DNA from: Batillaria attramentaria
Taxonomy: Eukaryota > Mollusca > Gastropoda > Batillariidae
Assembly: GCA_018292915.2 (NCBI GenBank)
Contig: JACVVK020000199.1
Location: 545,001-609,000, forward strand
DNA length: 64,000 nt
Direction: 5' to 3'
The notes under the pieces were generated by a model. It was not told where the DNA came from. It did no database searches and saw nothing but the letters and a program-made list of their open reading frames with translations. The position numbers and the translations under genes were made by a program. The stretch's first letter is position 1, and every line of letters starts with the position of its first letter. This document shows, piece by piece, positions 45,833 through 57,721 of this stretch.

Positions 45833-46140
45833 TCATCATCATTAGCTTGCTTTACGTCCTATGGCTTTTAGCCCTTAAGGACAAGTTGTTCCCTGGCATG
45901 TGTCTTTGGCTGCTTGGCTGGACGAGTGACTTTGGGTGGATAAGGGCTGTTTTGCTTTGCTTTGGGCAGCGTCAGAAGTTCTCTGCTTCAAGTTGGGTTT
46001 CAGATGCCTGGTCTGGGATGTTTTTCGGTGCCTCGGTCTGCTCCGTCATCCGCTCTCTTACTCCCTAACCCGCCTCATTTGCATTGTATGCTGTGACCCG
46101 AAGCGGAGTAGCACCGGACACACTCCCGGCCATTTTGATC
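45833..46140 (-). repeat. Dispersed repeat with SINE-D tail in inverse orientation
   Basis: catcattagcttgctttacg tcctatggctttt is the reverse complement of the 3' end of the element at 2848-3120. Confidence 0.6.
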
Positions 46141-46193
46141 ACACCCCGTGTAGACTGTGCAGTCCGACGTAACACGCGAGATGAAGACCCCAA

Positions 46194-46585
46194 CGTCAGT
46201 TACTTCTAATCGGGATACATGTACTTCCAGCTTAGCGTGCAGCGTCAGTTACTTCTAATCGGGATACATGTACTTCCAGCTTAGCGTGCAGCGTCAGTTA
46301 CTTCTAATCGGGATACATGTACTTCCAGCTTAGCGTGCAGCGTCAGTTACTTCTAATCGGGATACATGTACTTCCAGCTTAGCGTGCAGCGTCAGTTACT
46401 TCTAATCGGGATACATGTACTTCCAGCTTAGCGTGCAGCGTCAGTTACTTCTAATCGGGATACATGTACTTCCAGCTTAGCGTGCAGCGTCAGTTACTTC
46501 TAATCGGGATACATGTACTTCCAGCTTAGCGTGCAGCGTCAGTTACTTCTAATCGGGATACATGTACTTCCAGCTTAGAGTGCAG
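46194..46585. repeat. 49-bp minisatellite, 8 copies
   Basis: Eight head-to-tail units starting cgtcagttacttctaatcgg and ending agcttagcgtgcag, identical except for one base in the last (tagag). Confidence 0.98.
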
Positions 46586-46857
46586 CCAGCCTGGGTGGAG
46601 CTGCATTGACCCCTCGGGACGCGTATTGCATACGTGTTAAGGTGTCCCGGGTCAGTGCAGCTTCAGGCTGGAGTCGTGATTCGCCGGGTGCCGCGCCGGG
46701 GAGTTCATCTGACGTTACACCTGGCAATACATGGAAAATACGCACGGCGCACGACACATGATGGCGAAAGAAAACGTCCTTAGTTGTTTTTAATTTAATT
46801 TTGTAAACATTGTCGGCTGAATCCAAGTGAGAGTTACATGCTTTAAAAAAAAAAATT

Positions 46858-47028
46858 CTGGCTCTTTTGTAGAGCGTTGGACTCTCAGTGCTCGGTCAGT
46901 CGTGAGTTCGAATCTCGGCTGGGGCCAAATATTTGTGCTGGCCTTTTTCTCGTTGCCCCGTCTTTGATATCACCCATACGTGGTGGAAAAGGACGTTAAA
47001 TTCCTAAACACCCACCCAGCCACCCGTC
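46858..47028 (+). repeat. SINE-A copy, head truncated
   Basis: Begins inside the tRNA-like head (gtagagcgttggactctcag), then has the full body and CCCACCC tail. Confidence 0.85.
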
Positions 47029-47034
47029 CGTCTC

Positions 47035-47440
47035 AACTGTTCAACATCCATGCTGAATCTGACCTTGTCACAATTTCTGATGCCCCCTTCAGCTACCGTT
47101 ATAATTTTTACAAAGATCAGCGCCATGCTAGTGACAGCCGGCCTGTGATCATGTGACTGTTGTGTCGCCTGCAGCCTCAGTCTGTAAGCGTTGTCTGTAA
47201 CAAAGCAAATGACCATCTTGCCTCCCACCTTGCCGTCGTCGTCACCTGATTCAGTCTGTAATGACAGTGGGCCGATCATACGCTGCTGCACCTTGCCGGT
47301 CATGTGATGCGTCTGCGAGGCGTTTAGCACGTGTATCGTATGCTCGGTACTGTGACAGAAACGTTAGTGTCCTTGTGATCGTGATCAAAGCAGGTGAAGC
47401 CAGCCCACATTGCGTTCTCCAGGGAACTTGACCTGGTTGT
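47035..47440 (-). pseudogene. Unidentified coding-like fragment
   Basis: The minus strand reads NAMWAGFTCFDHDHKDTNVS, then after an apparent one-base shift near 47325-47335 VLNASQTHHMTGKVQQRMIG and GGKMVICFVTDNAYRLRL, with open frames and non-repetitive composition. An acceptor-like tacaaccag precedes it. A SINE-A sits directly at its other end. I do not recognise the family. It could be an exon or an old transposon piece. Confidence 0.3.
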
Positions 47441-47509
47441 AAACAGTATAGGTGCTTGTACACACGCTGCGCCAGTGTTGTGCTGGTTTGTTTCTTTGTT
47501 TTTGTTGTT

Positions 47510-47600
47510 GTTGTTGTTTTGTTTTTGTTTTTGTTGTTGTTGTTGTTTTTTTTGGGGGGGTGGGGTGGGGGGGACAGGGGGAGGGGGGCGGGCGCCATCT
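47510..47600. repeat. GTT/T-rich and poly-G low-complexity tract
   Basis: (GTT)n, T runs and G runs: the complement of the A/C tracts seen elsewhere, so in the opposite orientation. Confidence 0.8.
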
Positions 47601-47824
47601 CTATGTATCACATGACCTTTCTGTATCATTGCTTTTCAGTGACAAAACTTTTATTTTCATTTTATCGCATGTGATTAACTGATTGTTATTTCATTATTTT
47701 GTTCATATGTACATTCATACGTAATGTAGAATATAAAGGACATCCTGTAAGAGAGGCAGCCTATGAGCTTTATACGGCCTTAACGATTCCAAAGGTTCGG
47801 CCAGTCAGTCCGTCTCTCTCGCCC

Positions 47825-47842
47825 CACACACACACACACTGG

Positions 47843-47899
<57 letters not shown>

Positions 47900-47919
47900 C
47901 CCCTGCCGCCTACCTCTCC

Positions 47920-47954
<35 letters not shown>

Positions 47955-47971
47955 GCACGCACGCACGCAAG

Positions 47972-48020
<49 letters not shown>

Positions 48021-48040
48021 CCCCTGCCGCCTACCTCTCC

Positions 48041-48077
<37 letters not shown>

Positions 48078-48180
48078 CCCCTGCCGCCCACCTCTCCTTC
48101 GCTCACCCACACACACACGAGACTGTGACGTCCTTCGCCCCCCCCCCCCCCCCCCACTTGCCACCCTCACTCCCCCCCCC
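47825..48180. repeat. CA microsatellite/minisatellite composite
   Basis: Three CA blocks are separated by the repeated spacer cccttcccctgccgcc, so the array is a higher-order repeat of about 100 bp. Poly-C follows. Confidence 0.9.
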
Positions 48181-48757
48181 CCCCCACCCGGACACACTTA
48201 TCCCGGCTTTTGTACCGCTACATATGCTGGGGGATTTCCGCCAGCTCATAAAGGGGCAAAACTCAAAAGAGAGCAGGCGGATAACGCGGCAATAATGGAG
48301 GAGACATTCTGGTAACGTGCCAGCCCATTGTGCGGCGAACCGGAGCGCCGTCGGCCAGTGATGCCATGCGTGATACGGATATGATGCATATTTAAATTTC
48401 ATCCTTCCGCGCAGGCGCGCGTACGCTTATTGTAATTTAAGCACTATTATGTCGAGGACGATCGCGGACATAGTGAGTCCAGGTCCACGGTAGCGCATGG
48501 TCAGTGCACTGATTCGAAACTGCCAAAGGGCGATTTGTGTGGTTTTACTTTCGGAGTTGTTTTTTTTTTAATTCAGTTAACAAATTAAAGGCAAAAACCA
48601 CAGGAAAATAATAATTCTTTTTTTTAAAACGGGAAAACAAGACAAACAAAAGGAAAATAAAAACAGGAGAAGAAAACTAACGAAAAGTCAAGTATAAAAA
48701 AAAATGTATGGCACTTATTAAGAGATCGAAGGCTGTCACAGAACAGGATTCACTGCG

Positions 48758-48834
<77 letters not shown>

Positions 48835-49880
48835 CACCCTTCCACCAATGCAAATATACACACTGAACTTACCTGCAGAACAGAAAAATTGGTGTGTCAA
48901 AAGTATAAGGCCTGACAGAAAATGTAACTATTGTGCATGATTATGTTCACCGTCGCCAGCTGCATATAACATGCAGCACAAAGTTATTACTTAATTACAA
49001 TTACATTCGCGCCCGTCCAACGCTGTAACCAATAGACGACTCCACCCCTGTTAATCAAACGGGGCGAGCCCTCAGAATTCAGCCAATCGCGTGCCCGCCT
49101 TGGCATAATGAGCACACCACATGGCATGGTCTGGCAAACGTTCTCGCCAGACACTGCAAAGAGGGAAGCACAATCATGTATTTCGATATGACTGAATTCT
49201 GGAAATAAAGCAGTAAGTCCATTGACGTCATTTGAGGAAAACGGCCATTACGTCAGTCAGTTTCATCTAGAAATCAGCCCTTTCGTCCATAAAATGACAT
49301 TATGTCACGCACTGTGTCTTGCCAATACACGGCACAGTAAAGGCGCTTGGCTTTGGCCTCGGGGCTGGCCGATTGGAGTCGTCTGTAACTTACGCTAAAT
49401 TACAAACTCGCGGCAAACGATTTTGTTGGCTTGGTATATGCTATGTCTGACGACTGCCGCTTGTACAACTCTAGATGTACGTAGCTCTCCTTATGCTAAG
49501 CCTACCGAGGCTTCACGCGAACCGCATAGCATATCAAGTGATAGGGGATGAGCCTTGAACGAGAGGGATTACATCCCTGGTTAATTACCTCTGTAACCCA
49601 GTTCAGTTTTCATCAGCAGACTGACTGACTGACCGCTAGGGGGATGGGAGAGGGGCTGGGGTATTATCTCTAAATGGACATCACGCTTCATTTGACGTGA
49701 AAGTCGTTTCATCAGTGTGCTTTCCGGTGAGGTGAAAAATCTATATTATGACAGTCACCTGACCCAGTGACGCACTGAAGAGTGAGATATCAGATCTGTA
49801 TATAATGTACGTATTACACCAGCCATGAAATAACCGGCACACTTTACTTGACTATGAATGACATGGGCAGCGAGGAAAAG
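48181..49880. other. Non-coding stretch
   Basis: Contains a (CA)n array at 48761-48832 and otherwise unique sequence. ttgacgtcatttgaggaaaa near 49223 recurs at 61218. No gene was recognised. Confidence 0.5.
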
Positions 49881-50071
49881 TGAGAGTGGGGCGGGCGTTT
49901 GGGAGTTTAACGTCCTTTTCCACCCTATGGGTGATATCAAAGTTGGGACAACGAGAAACTTTTTTTTTTAACAAATATTTTTAGTTCTAGCAGGGATTCG
50001 AACTCCAGACCCGAGCATTGAAAGTCCAACGCTCTACTATCCAGCTATCCCTCCTCCCCTTGAGAGTGGGG
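49881..50071 (-). repeat. Full SINE-A copy with 11-bp target-site duplication
   Basis: Element 49892-50060 in reverse orientation, flanked by tgagagtgggg at 49881-49891 and 50061-50071. Confidence 0.9.
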
Positions 50072-50076
50072 AAGGC

Positions 50077-50129
<53 letters not shown>

Positions 50130-50822
50130 GGGGGGGGGGGTGAGGGGGTAGGGACGGCCAACTGATCAACTGGTCACCTGATCCGTAGTGAGTATATTCG
50201 TATTAGTGTTGTATCTCTTTGTTTCGCAACAATAATATTGGAAATTAGGACTGTTCCCCCTTGGGGTGGCATCGCAAATTTACGAGACACCCGCCCCCCT
50301 CCCGATCCCCCCCCCCCTTTACAAGAAAACAACCCCTACCCACTCTCTCCTACCAACACCCCCTCCCCCCCCCCCACACACACACCTCAATCTTCCAACT
50401 CCTCCGACCCCTCCCTCACTATAACTACCAGCACTTACCATCACCTCCTTCAACGGAGTATCAGCTGACGGGGCGACACATACCGTCGCGAAGAAAACCC
50501 CAGGGACTTGTTTGAAAAGTGAGAGGGCGGGTGGGAATTAGGGGTATTTGTCCAGCTTTTGTCGGGTAGCCGCGGGAGGGGTGGCCCTCAAAGGCGCGTC
50601 CTTTGCTCCGACGGACGGCTCTGTGTTCGGGTGTCCGAATAATTTGTCAGCGACTCGTCTGGACATAGGTAAGGACAAGGGGGACGGGGGTAGGGGAGGA
50701 TAGAGGTGGGGGTAGGGGGGGGGGAGTTTTGACTTGTGTTCAGGACCATCGTGATACAGTCGTCTTGAAGGACAGCTCAAGGCCGGGCGGGGGGTTTTAG
50801 CGAGATGATGTTTTTGTCGCAT

Positions 50823-50905
50823 TAATAACGTCCTTTTCTTCTGCTGAAAGGGGTGATATCAAAGACGGGGCGACGAGAAAATTCCACGTGGGATTTGAAC
50901 TCAAG
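50823..50905 (-). repeat. SINE-A fragment
   Basis: Reverse-oriented 3' half (acgtccttttc, gtgatatcaaagacggggcg) joined to part of a head. Confidence 0.7.
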
Positions 50906-50907
50906 AT

Positions 50908-51367
50908 AATAATAATAATAATAATAATTTGATAATAATAATGAGGATTTGTCTGGCGCCTAACCTCCTGCTGGAGCGCTGTGCACCTTACCATAGAAAA
51001 AAACCCCAAAACATGGTGATACACCTATGAAATAGTAATATTCACATGATACATCAATACACACATTTACACATACATACATACATACATACATACATAC
51101 ATACATACATACATACATACATACATACATACATACATACATACATACATACATACATACATACATACATACATGCATTTATGATTTACTCTGCCCTTCC
51201 ACACCGTGTCAGCCTACTTGTTGTGAGATATTGTTTAACTTTGAATGTTCCCTGTGAGTCTGTGTGTATGAAAGTGGTGTATGTAGTTATGGTGTTCGGC
51301 GCTTAGAGCCTGTTTTATTTTGTGTATAGGCGCCTTATAAATTGTCATTATTATTATTATTATTATT
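50908..51367. repeat. Dispersed repeat with inverted (AAT) ends and (ACAT)n core
   Basis: Left aataataatgaggatttgtc and right attgtcattattattatt are roughly inverted, and both carry a ggcgcc motif. The core 51066-51175 is (ACAT)n. Confidence 0.65.
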
Positions 51368-51369
51368 AC

Positions 51370-51370
<1 letters not shown>

Positions 51371-51400
<30 letters not shown>

Positions 51401-51445
51401 CATACATACATACATACATACATACATACATACATACATACATAC
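51371..51445. repeat. (ACAT)n microsatellite
   Basis: About 75 bp of a perfect tetranucleotide array. Confidence 0.95.
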
Positions 51446-52793
51446 GATCCGAGTATCCCGGCTCCCCCAGCTCAGTTGGGAATTAGAATTTATAATGACT
51501 CTTAAAAGCAAGATCTCTACGCTCACAAAGGCACCAGATCTGTTTATGTCATGTTTACCATCATACCACAAAAACTCAATCATGTTGCAGCGTAACCCAG
51601 AACGACATCACGCAGACACAGAAGCCGAACACACAGCTACTAACACTGCGTGATAATAACACTGATCCGCACTGAGGGAAAAACACAGCTTTCTTTACCG
51701 CTCAACCGACAGTCAGCAAACGTGCCTTTACCATCGCAGGTAAGGAACAAAATCAAAATGTGGCCGAAATGTCAGCCTCTCTGGATTGGATGTTGCTCAG
51801 CTGGACTGTTCATGTAGAGTAACTAAAGGTTCGCAACCGTAACCACCCGGCTAGGGTTCCTTCTCCAGTGACTGTTGCCCTGGAGATATTAATCTGGGGG
51901 AAAAACAACAACAACAACAACAACAAAACAGAAGGGGAGGGGTGGGGGGGGGGGGGCAGAAAATGAATCGTCCAACGGTCGGTGTCGCAATCGCGTTAAA
52001 ATGGTCTACAAACCACAGGGTTATAAATACATAATGCAACTGCTTCTATGCAGCAGTGCCGGTGTAACATGCCGGAGTATACCCCTGGCTACTTTATATA
52101 CCCTCGGTTATAATACATGTAGATTATTTGTATAGCGCTTAATCTTAGATAAGCTGTCAAGGCACCTTACATAAATTATTAAATGATATTTATTTGTATG
52201 AACGAAAGTCACATTAACAGATAAAAGACAAATAAAACACAAAGCAGAGAAAACAGATAAACACAGATAAAACTAATGTGCACACGCACACGCACCCCCT
52301 TCCCCTCCCACACACACACACACACACACACGCAGGCACACACAGGACAAGATTGCACAGCTATTTGAAGTAGGTTTTTAGACGGGACTTGAAGGATTCT
52401 TTGTTTGAGTTGTTTCTGATTGAAAGAGGAAGCTGATTCCAAGTTCCAGGGGGCCTGGTAACGCTAGGAACGATGACCGACTGATTTAGTTCTGCAGGAG
52501 TGAACCTGGAATCTGTAGGAGCCAGAGGATGAACACAGTTGTCGGGAGGGAGGTTAGAAAGATACTATGGCCGGGTCAGTGCCACTGACTGAACAAAAAC
52601 GGATGGATGAAATGTTGTCGGTCAGTAGCTGATTCTTGTGGAATGGGAAACCAGTGGAGACATATTGTTTATGTACTAACAGAATTTTACGGTTTTCGCA
52701 CAAGGTACAGTAGGACTATATGCTTCTGATGAAACTTCGCGTTTTTTTTTTTCGTAACTAGTCTTGTCAAGTGAAATACCTGTCATTATAATA

Positions 52794-52795
<2 letters not shown>

Positions 52796-52827
<32 letters not shown>

Positions 52828-53207
52828 ATTGTATAGGCGCTTTACCCAATTTCACGAATCGGCTCAAAGCGCCGCGAACTGAACCCAACACGCACGCTCA
52901 CGTGAATCACACGCATTCTCCCACACACTGGACATAAACATATTACAATCACGTGGTGCGAAGGGTCAGCTCAGCTATTTAAATTTCGGAATTTAGAATT
53001 ATATTTATTTTTCAAATTTGGTGGGCTGAACATTTCCAAAGCAGAGGGGGAGGAAGCCGGAGTACCCGGAGAGAACCCCCGACGATCGGCCCGAATGATC
53101 GGTGCCACATACGAGAAGGAATAATTCTTTGCCCCGAGTGGGACTCGAACCCCCCCACCTCTCGCATTGGTGACAAGTCTCTTAACCACTAGACCACCGA
53201 CCGCCCC
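52796..53207 (-). repeat. tRNA-derived SINE (type B), full copy
   Basis: Close match to 16557-16950 over its full length, with a longer (AAT)n tail at 52796-52823. Confidence 0.88.
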
Positions 53208-53550
53208 AGGTATCAGGTATGTTGACCTCAGTGGGCATCTGCTGTTCACATTGACGTGAACCTGCCGGTGGTATGTAGCGTAGTCATAACACCCACCATA
53301 CCGGCATTAATTATCACCTAGCGTAACCCGATGACTTTTCATTACGGAAGATTTGTCAGCAGCCTTGTTGCCGAGCGTCGCTGACTGACTCTGAACCATT
53401 TTTTTTTTTTACTACTTTATTATCCCTTTCGGGATATTCGGGCTGCCTCCCCCGGAAATTCTGAAATTGGCATTGCTCGGTCATTACTATCACAGTTTTC
53501 GAAGCCTCTGCAAGTCATGCCGACAAGGGAAACAAATTATAAAAAGACCC

Positions 53551-53735
53551 CCCCAAAAAAAACCAAAAACAAAACAACAACAACAACAAAAAAAACCCAA
53601 AAAACAACAACAAACAACAACAAACCAAAAAACAAAAATAAACACAAAAACAACAACAACAACAACACAACAACAACAAAACCTATTAAGAAAACAACTA
53701 CTAAAACAACAACAACAACAACAACAACAACAAAC
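53551..53735. repeat. A+C-only tract
   Basis: About 185 bp of CAA, AAAC and CAACAA motifs with almost no G or T. Confidence 0.9.
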
Positions 53736-53928
53736 GCTTTTCGACACTGCCCTACAGTCTCCCCCTGTGGATCAGTCGCCGCAGAACCGGACCATCGTTT
53801 CACAAGGTACACTCCAGCCGGATTTGAACCATTGCCCTTCCGGCCAAGGTGAGTCGACCCGTGTTGCTCGCTGAGTCAACCCGCAAAGCCATATCTCGAC
53901 TTCCAGCTGTACAACAATTGCACGGGAG

Positions 53929-54122
53929 CTCACAATAAGGGTGGGTGGGTGGGTGTTTGGGGGTTTAACTTCCTTTTCCACCACATAGGGTGATATCAAA
54001 GACGGGGCAACGATGAAAAAGCCAGCACAAATATTTGGCCCCAGCCAGGATCGAACTCACGACCCGAGCATTAGAAGTCCAACGCTCTACCATTCGACCA
54101 CCCCGGCTCCCCCTCACAATAA
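53929..54122 (-). repeat. Full SINE-A copy with 10-bp target-site duplication
   Basis: Element 53939-54112, flanked by ctcacaataa at 53929-53938 and 54113-54122. Confidence 0.92.
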
Positions 54123-54607
54123 AGAAACGGTCAGAGCTGGGAGCGACAAGGTGTGAGAGCGGCTAATGAAAGTGAATTGGTGAAAGGAGAGCACCCGCGC
54201 GGCCTTTGATTTTGGGGCTTACATAACCCAGAACTGAGGCACACAAAACCCAACACTGAGTCGGAGGAAGGAAAGTGTGAAAACGACAGACTGACGGCAA
54301 AAGGGGAAAGGACTCGCTGACCGACCTCATAATTATTTGACTGACTCTGAAGGCGGCCGTGTTGGTCTTCCCGCCGTTTGCTTTTTCGATGTCGTAAGGG
54401 ACATCGTTAAACCACGCAAGCGGTCCTGCAGCTGCTTACTGTCTCGTGACACGTGTGAATTACTCTCAGCCAATCGTAGCAATTCTTATTCTGCGGGTTA
54501 GGCCAGACTGTCGCCGAGCAACGACTGTAAGTTTCCAAAGTGAAAGAAGGAAACTGAAAACTGACCAGCCGAAGAAGTGACCTTGTCAAAAATGTATAAT
54601 CAACATC

Positions 54608-54702
<95 letters not shown>

Positions 54703-55270
54703 CGGTGTGTGTGTGTGTGTGTGTCCTCTTTTTTGTATTGCTCTAATTACTTGCTTTAATTTGCGTTGCTTTTCTTTACTCAGGTGCTTATCACTCTATA
54801 GTTTAGAAGCTTGTGTTTGTAGCTTCAGCAACGGCAGGTACGAAAACTGACTGTTTACGTTAATTAACCATTGCAAACTTAAGTTTCATTATTCTCTCTC
54901 TCTCTCTCTCTCTCATAATTATCTCAGACCGAATACCGACTTCTGCACGGTAACTATATTACTCACACGTGCAGTAGCAAGTCAGTCAACCGACCTGGCA
55001 TGGAGTATTCATGCGAAACTGCAGGAAACCAAATGGAGAACATTGACCACTGCAAATGCTGAGATACACACACACAGAGATCGCTCGACTGTGTATGCGC
55101 CGCTTACCGGTACATAGGTTTCTCTGTGAATGCTCGGGGTACTCGACAGAATGACTGGTGGAGTAGAGTAGAGGTTCTTAGCATATTAGTGGCAATATCA
55201 CCACACCTGATAGTGGACCTCAGAAGCACCTTAGAAACTGATTTCGTTCCCGTTTCGTTCAAACAAAAAC
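54123..55270. other. Non-coding stretch
   Basis: Contains (TC)n then (GT)n at 54611-54724 and a CT run at 54893-54914. No gene recognised. Confidence 0.5.
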
Positions 55271-55272
55271 CG

Positions 55273-55467
55273 CGGCTCCCCGGTGGCCATGCTGTAGCTG
55301 CTGGCAAAATTTAATGACACTAAGTCCATGACGTCAGTTTATGGGAAAGGGGGTTATTTCAAGATGAACTTGACTTTCTAAAGTGATCCACATAGCCGAT
55401 TAAATGGATGGTGTAGACTGTCAGCGTGCAAACAAATCTTGCTGTTTACTAGTAGGATCTGGCCGGA
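55273..55467. repeat. Inverted duplication, arm A
   Basis: Near-identical reverse complement of 61308-61508, about 195 bp (ggccatgctgtagctgctgg through agtaggatctggccgga). Confidence 0.92.
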
Positions 55468-55477
55468 AATTTGAAAA

Positions 55478-55710
55478 AAATAAATGCAATTCTAAATTCC
55501 GAAAGTTAAATAGCTGAGCTGACGCTTCGCACCACGTGATTGCAACGATGTGTTTAGAGTGCATGTGAGAGAATGCGTGTGATTCACGTGAGCGTGCGTG
55601 TTGGGTTCAGTTCGCGACGCTTTGAGCCGATTCATGAAATTGGGTAAAGCGCCTATACAATATTCATTATTATTATTATTATCATTATTACTATTATTAC
55701 TATAATAATA
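55478..55710 (+). repeat. tRNA-derived SINE (type B), head-truncated
   Basis: The 3' half of type B in plus orientation, ending in (ATT)n. It directly abuts inverted-duplication arm A. Confidence 0.85.
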
Positions 55711-55900
55711 ATTAGTATTATTTTACTACCTTATTGTCCCTTTCGGGAAACATATGACACAATTTCAGATATGTGTGGTAAAATGCTATACACTGTTTGC
55801 CCTAGACACATTAAATTTATACGAATCCAATGTCACGTTGAGCAAAATGCAGCTTCGATGAAATGGAAGTATGTAAATGACTGAACGGTTTGATATTAGT

Positions 55901-56614
55901 GAGACTTAGCGCGCCTTCCTCACTGAGGAGAGTATGCAAATTCAGCCTCTGACGTCATCACAGCGCACTACCCGGGGTTTCGTAGTGGCCACCCGTTTAG
56001 CGTGCCACCGAATTTCGCAGAGTAAGGAGACAAGGGAGACAACTCCAGTCAGGATGCGAGTCTCTCATCAGACGAAAGCCAGCGTGGTTACTTGTCAACA
56101 CAAGCCGTTCACTGATTACATTAATCTGGCTTCGCTGAACACAAAATGTACTCACATCGCATTTTTTAATGAAATCGATCCCCTATTCTTGTAGTCTTGG
56201 ACCTCTCTAGGATTTAACCGATTGGTAAAATGTTTGTAAAAATCTCAAGCGAGGCGCACCTTTGTGGCCGCCATATTGGATTTGGCAGGCAGGACAGCGC
56301 TCGTGGGGTGTCCCAGTAAAATCGAAAAATAAAATATTTAGGATCTTCTCCACCCACTGCTGACTGCGAATTTCATAAAATGAAACATCAGTAGACCTAT
56401 AAGTAATGCGCAAACAACACATTCTACAAGTTTGAGTACATAAAAAGACGTACGAAAATGGCTTCGTAGAATGGGCGATTCTCACGAAGTTCGCAGAGGG
56501 AAAATGGTTTCGGAGAGGAAGCCTCTGGCGGGTGACCCCAAAGCACGCAGGATGTGATGACGTCAGAGGCTGAATTTGCATACTCTCCTCAGTGAGGAAG
56601 GCGCCCTAAGTCTC
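55901..56614. mobile_element. 714-bp element with 62-bp terminal inverted repeats
   Basis: Arms 55901-55962 and 56553-56614 match as reverse complements with one visible mismatch (gagacttag, cctcactgaggagagtatgc, gacgtcatcaca). The interior has no transposase-like frame, which suggests a non-autonomous DNA transposon or foldback element. Confidence 0.85.
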
Positions 56615-56700
56615 TCTACTGTTGTTGTTTTGCTGTTGTAGTCTGCCGATGTCTTGTTTGAAATTACTGAAGGTGACCAATTATCTTTTGCTTCTAGCTT

Positions 56701-56993
56701 CCTGGGCCCGTTTGTAAAAGTCGGGGTTAGGGAGTTTAGCCCCGGCCGGGTTAGGATCTAACCTCGAACTAAACTAGCTCTATGGTTAAATTTTCTGTTG
56801 TTTTTTTGTTTTAAATCAGGAAGCAGGTTCATTCCAGCAAGGTGCCTGTGCCGTTGTAGAAGGATTTTTGTCTTTCTTTTTTCGATTCCTTTATTTAAAA
56901 TTTAGTTTTGTTTTGGGGTTTCTTTTGTCCTAGTCTGGGTTAGGCCCGTAGCCGTGGGTTAAATTAACCTCGAGTTTTACGTACGGGCCCTGG
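56701..56993. mobile_element. MITE, GGGCCCG family, copy 3
   Basis: Terminal repeats cctgggcccgtttgtaaaag and (reverse) ccagggcccgtacgtaaaac. The interior matches copies at 743 and 38381. Confidence 0.82.
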
Positions 56994-57097
56994 TATTAGC
57001 CAGTAAACACATTTGCACTACACGGACGTATTTGATCCTGTTGCGATATATAATTATGTAGGCGGTCATGAAAAGGTAGGCACTTTCACTAGAATCC

Positions 57098-57268
57098 CCC
57101 CCCCCCCAAAACCAAACAAACAAACAACAACAACAACAACAACAACAACCCCCCAAAAAAAACAAAAACATAAACAAAAACAAAAACACCCCCCAAACAA
57201 AAAAAACAACAACAACAACAACAACACCCCCAAAAAACAAAACAAAACAAAACAAAAACAAAAACAAG
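57098..57268. repeat. Poly-C and A+C-only tract
   Basis: C and A runs with CAACAACAA motifs for about 170 bp, ending at atggccaccagcccaatatg. Confidence 0.9.
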
Positions 57269-57689
57269 ATGGCCACCAGCCCAATATGTTGTTTCCATTC
57301 AATGACCTGCTGTAGTCACAGTCGTAGTCGTTGTGTCATGTATGCAGCCCGCGCGCACACGCCGGAACGCAAGCTCTCTGACATCAAGCATGCTGACATA
57401 AAGAAAGTACTGAAAACCCTTATCGTGCCTCTATGCACTTGCAAAAACCCAAACACATGAGGTCGTGTGAGCTCGCCTAGCTGGTTGACGTCACAACTTG
57501 TTGGCGTATGCGAGGTTCTACATGGGTGAATGAATTCTTGTAATCAAGTCGTTCCCCTTTGACAGAGTTACTTCCCGCAGACCTGACTGACAGACGATTG
57601 CTTACTGGTATCGGAGAAGAGACCCTCTCTCTCTCTCTCTCGCCTTAGACGCGCGCTTGCCCGCGGACGCACGCACCCCCCCCCTCCCC

Positions 57690-57721
<32 letters not shown>

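Noticed and set aside
46194..46585. CRISPR-like array
   Set aside because: The 49-bp units are directly adjacent with no variable spacers, in a eukaryotic genome. It is a minisatellite.
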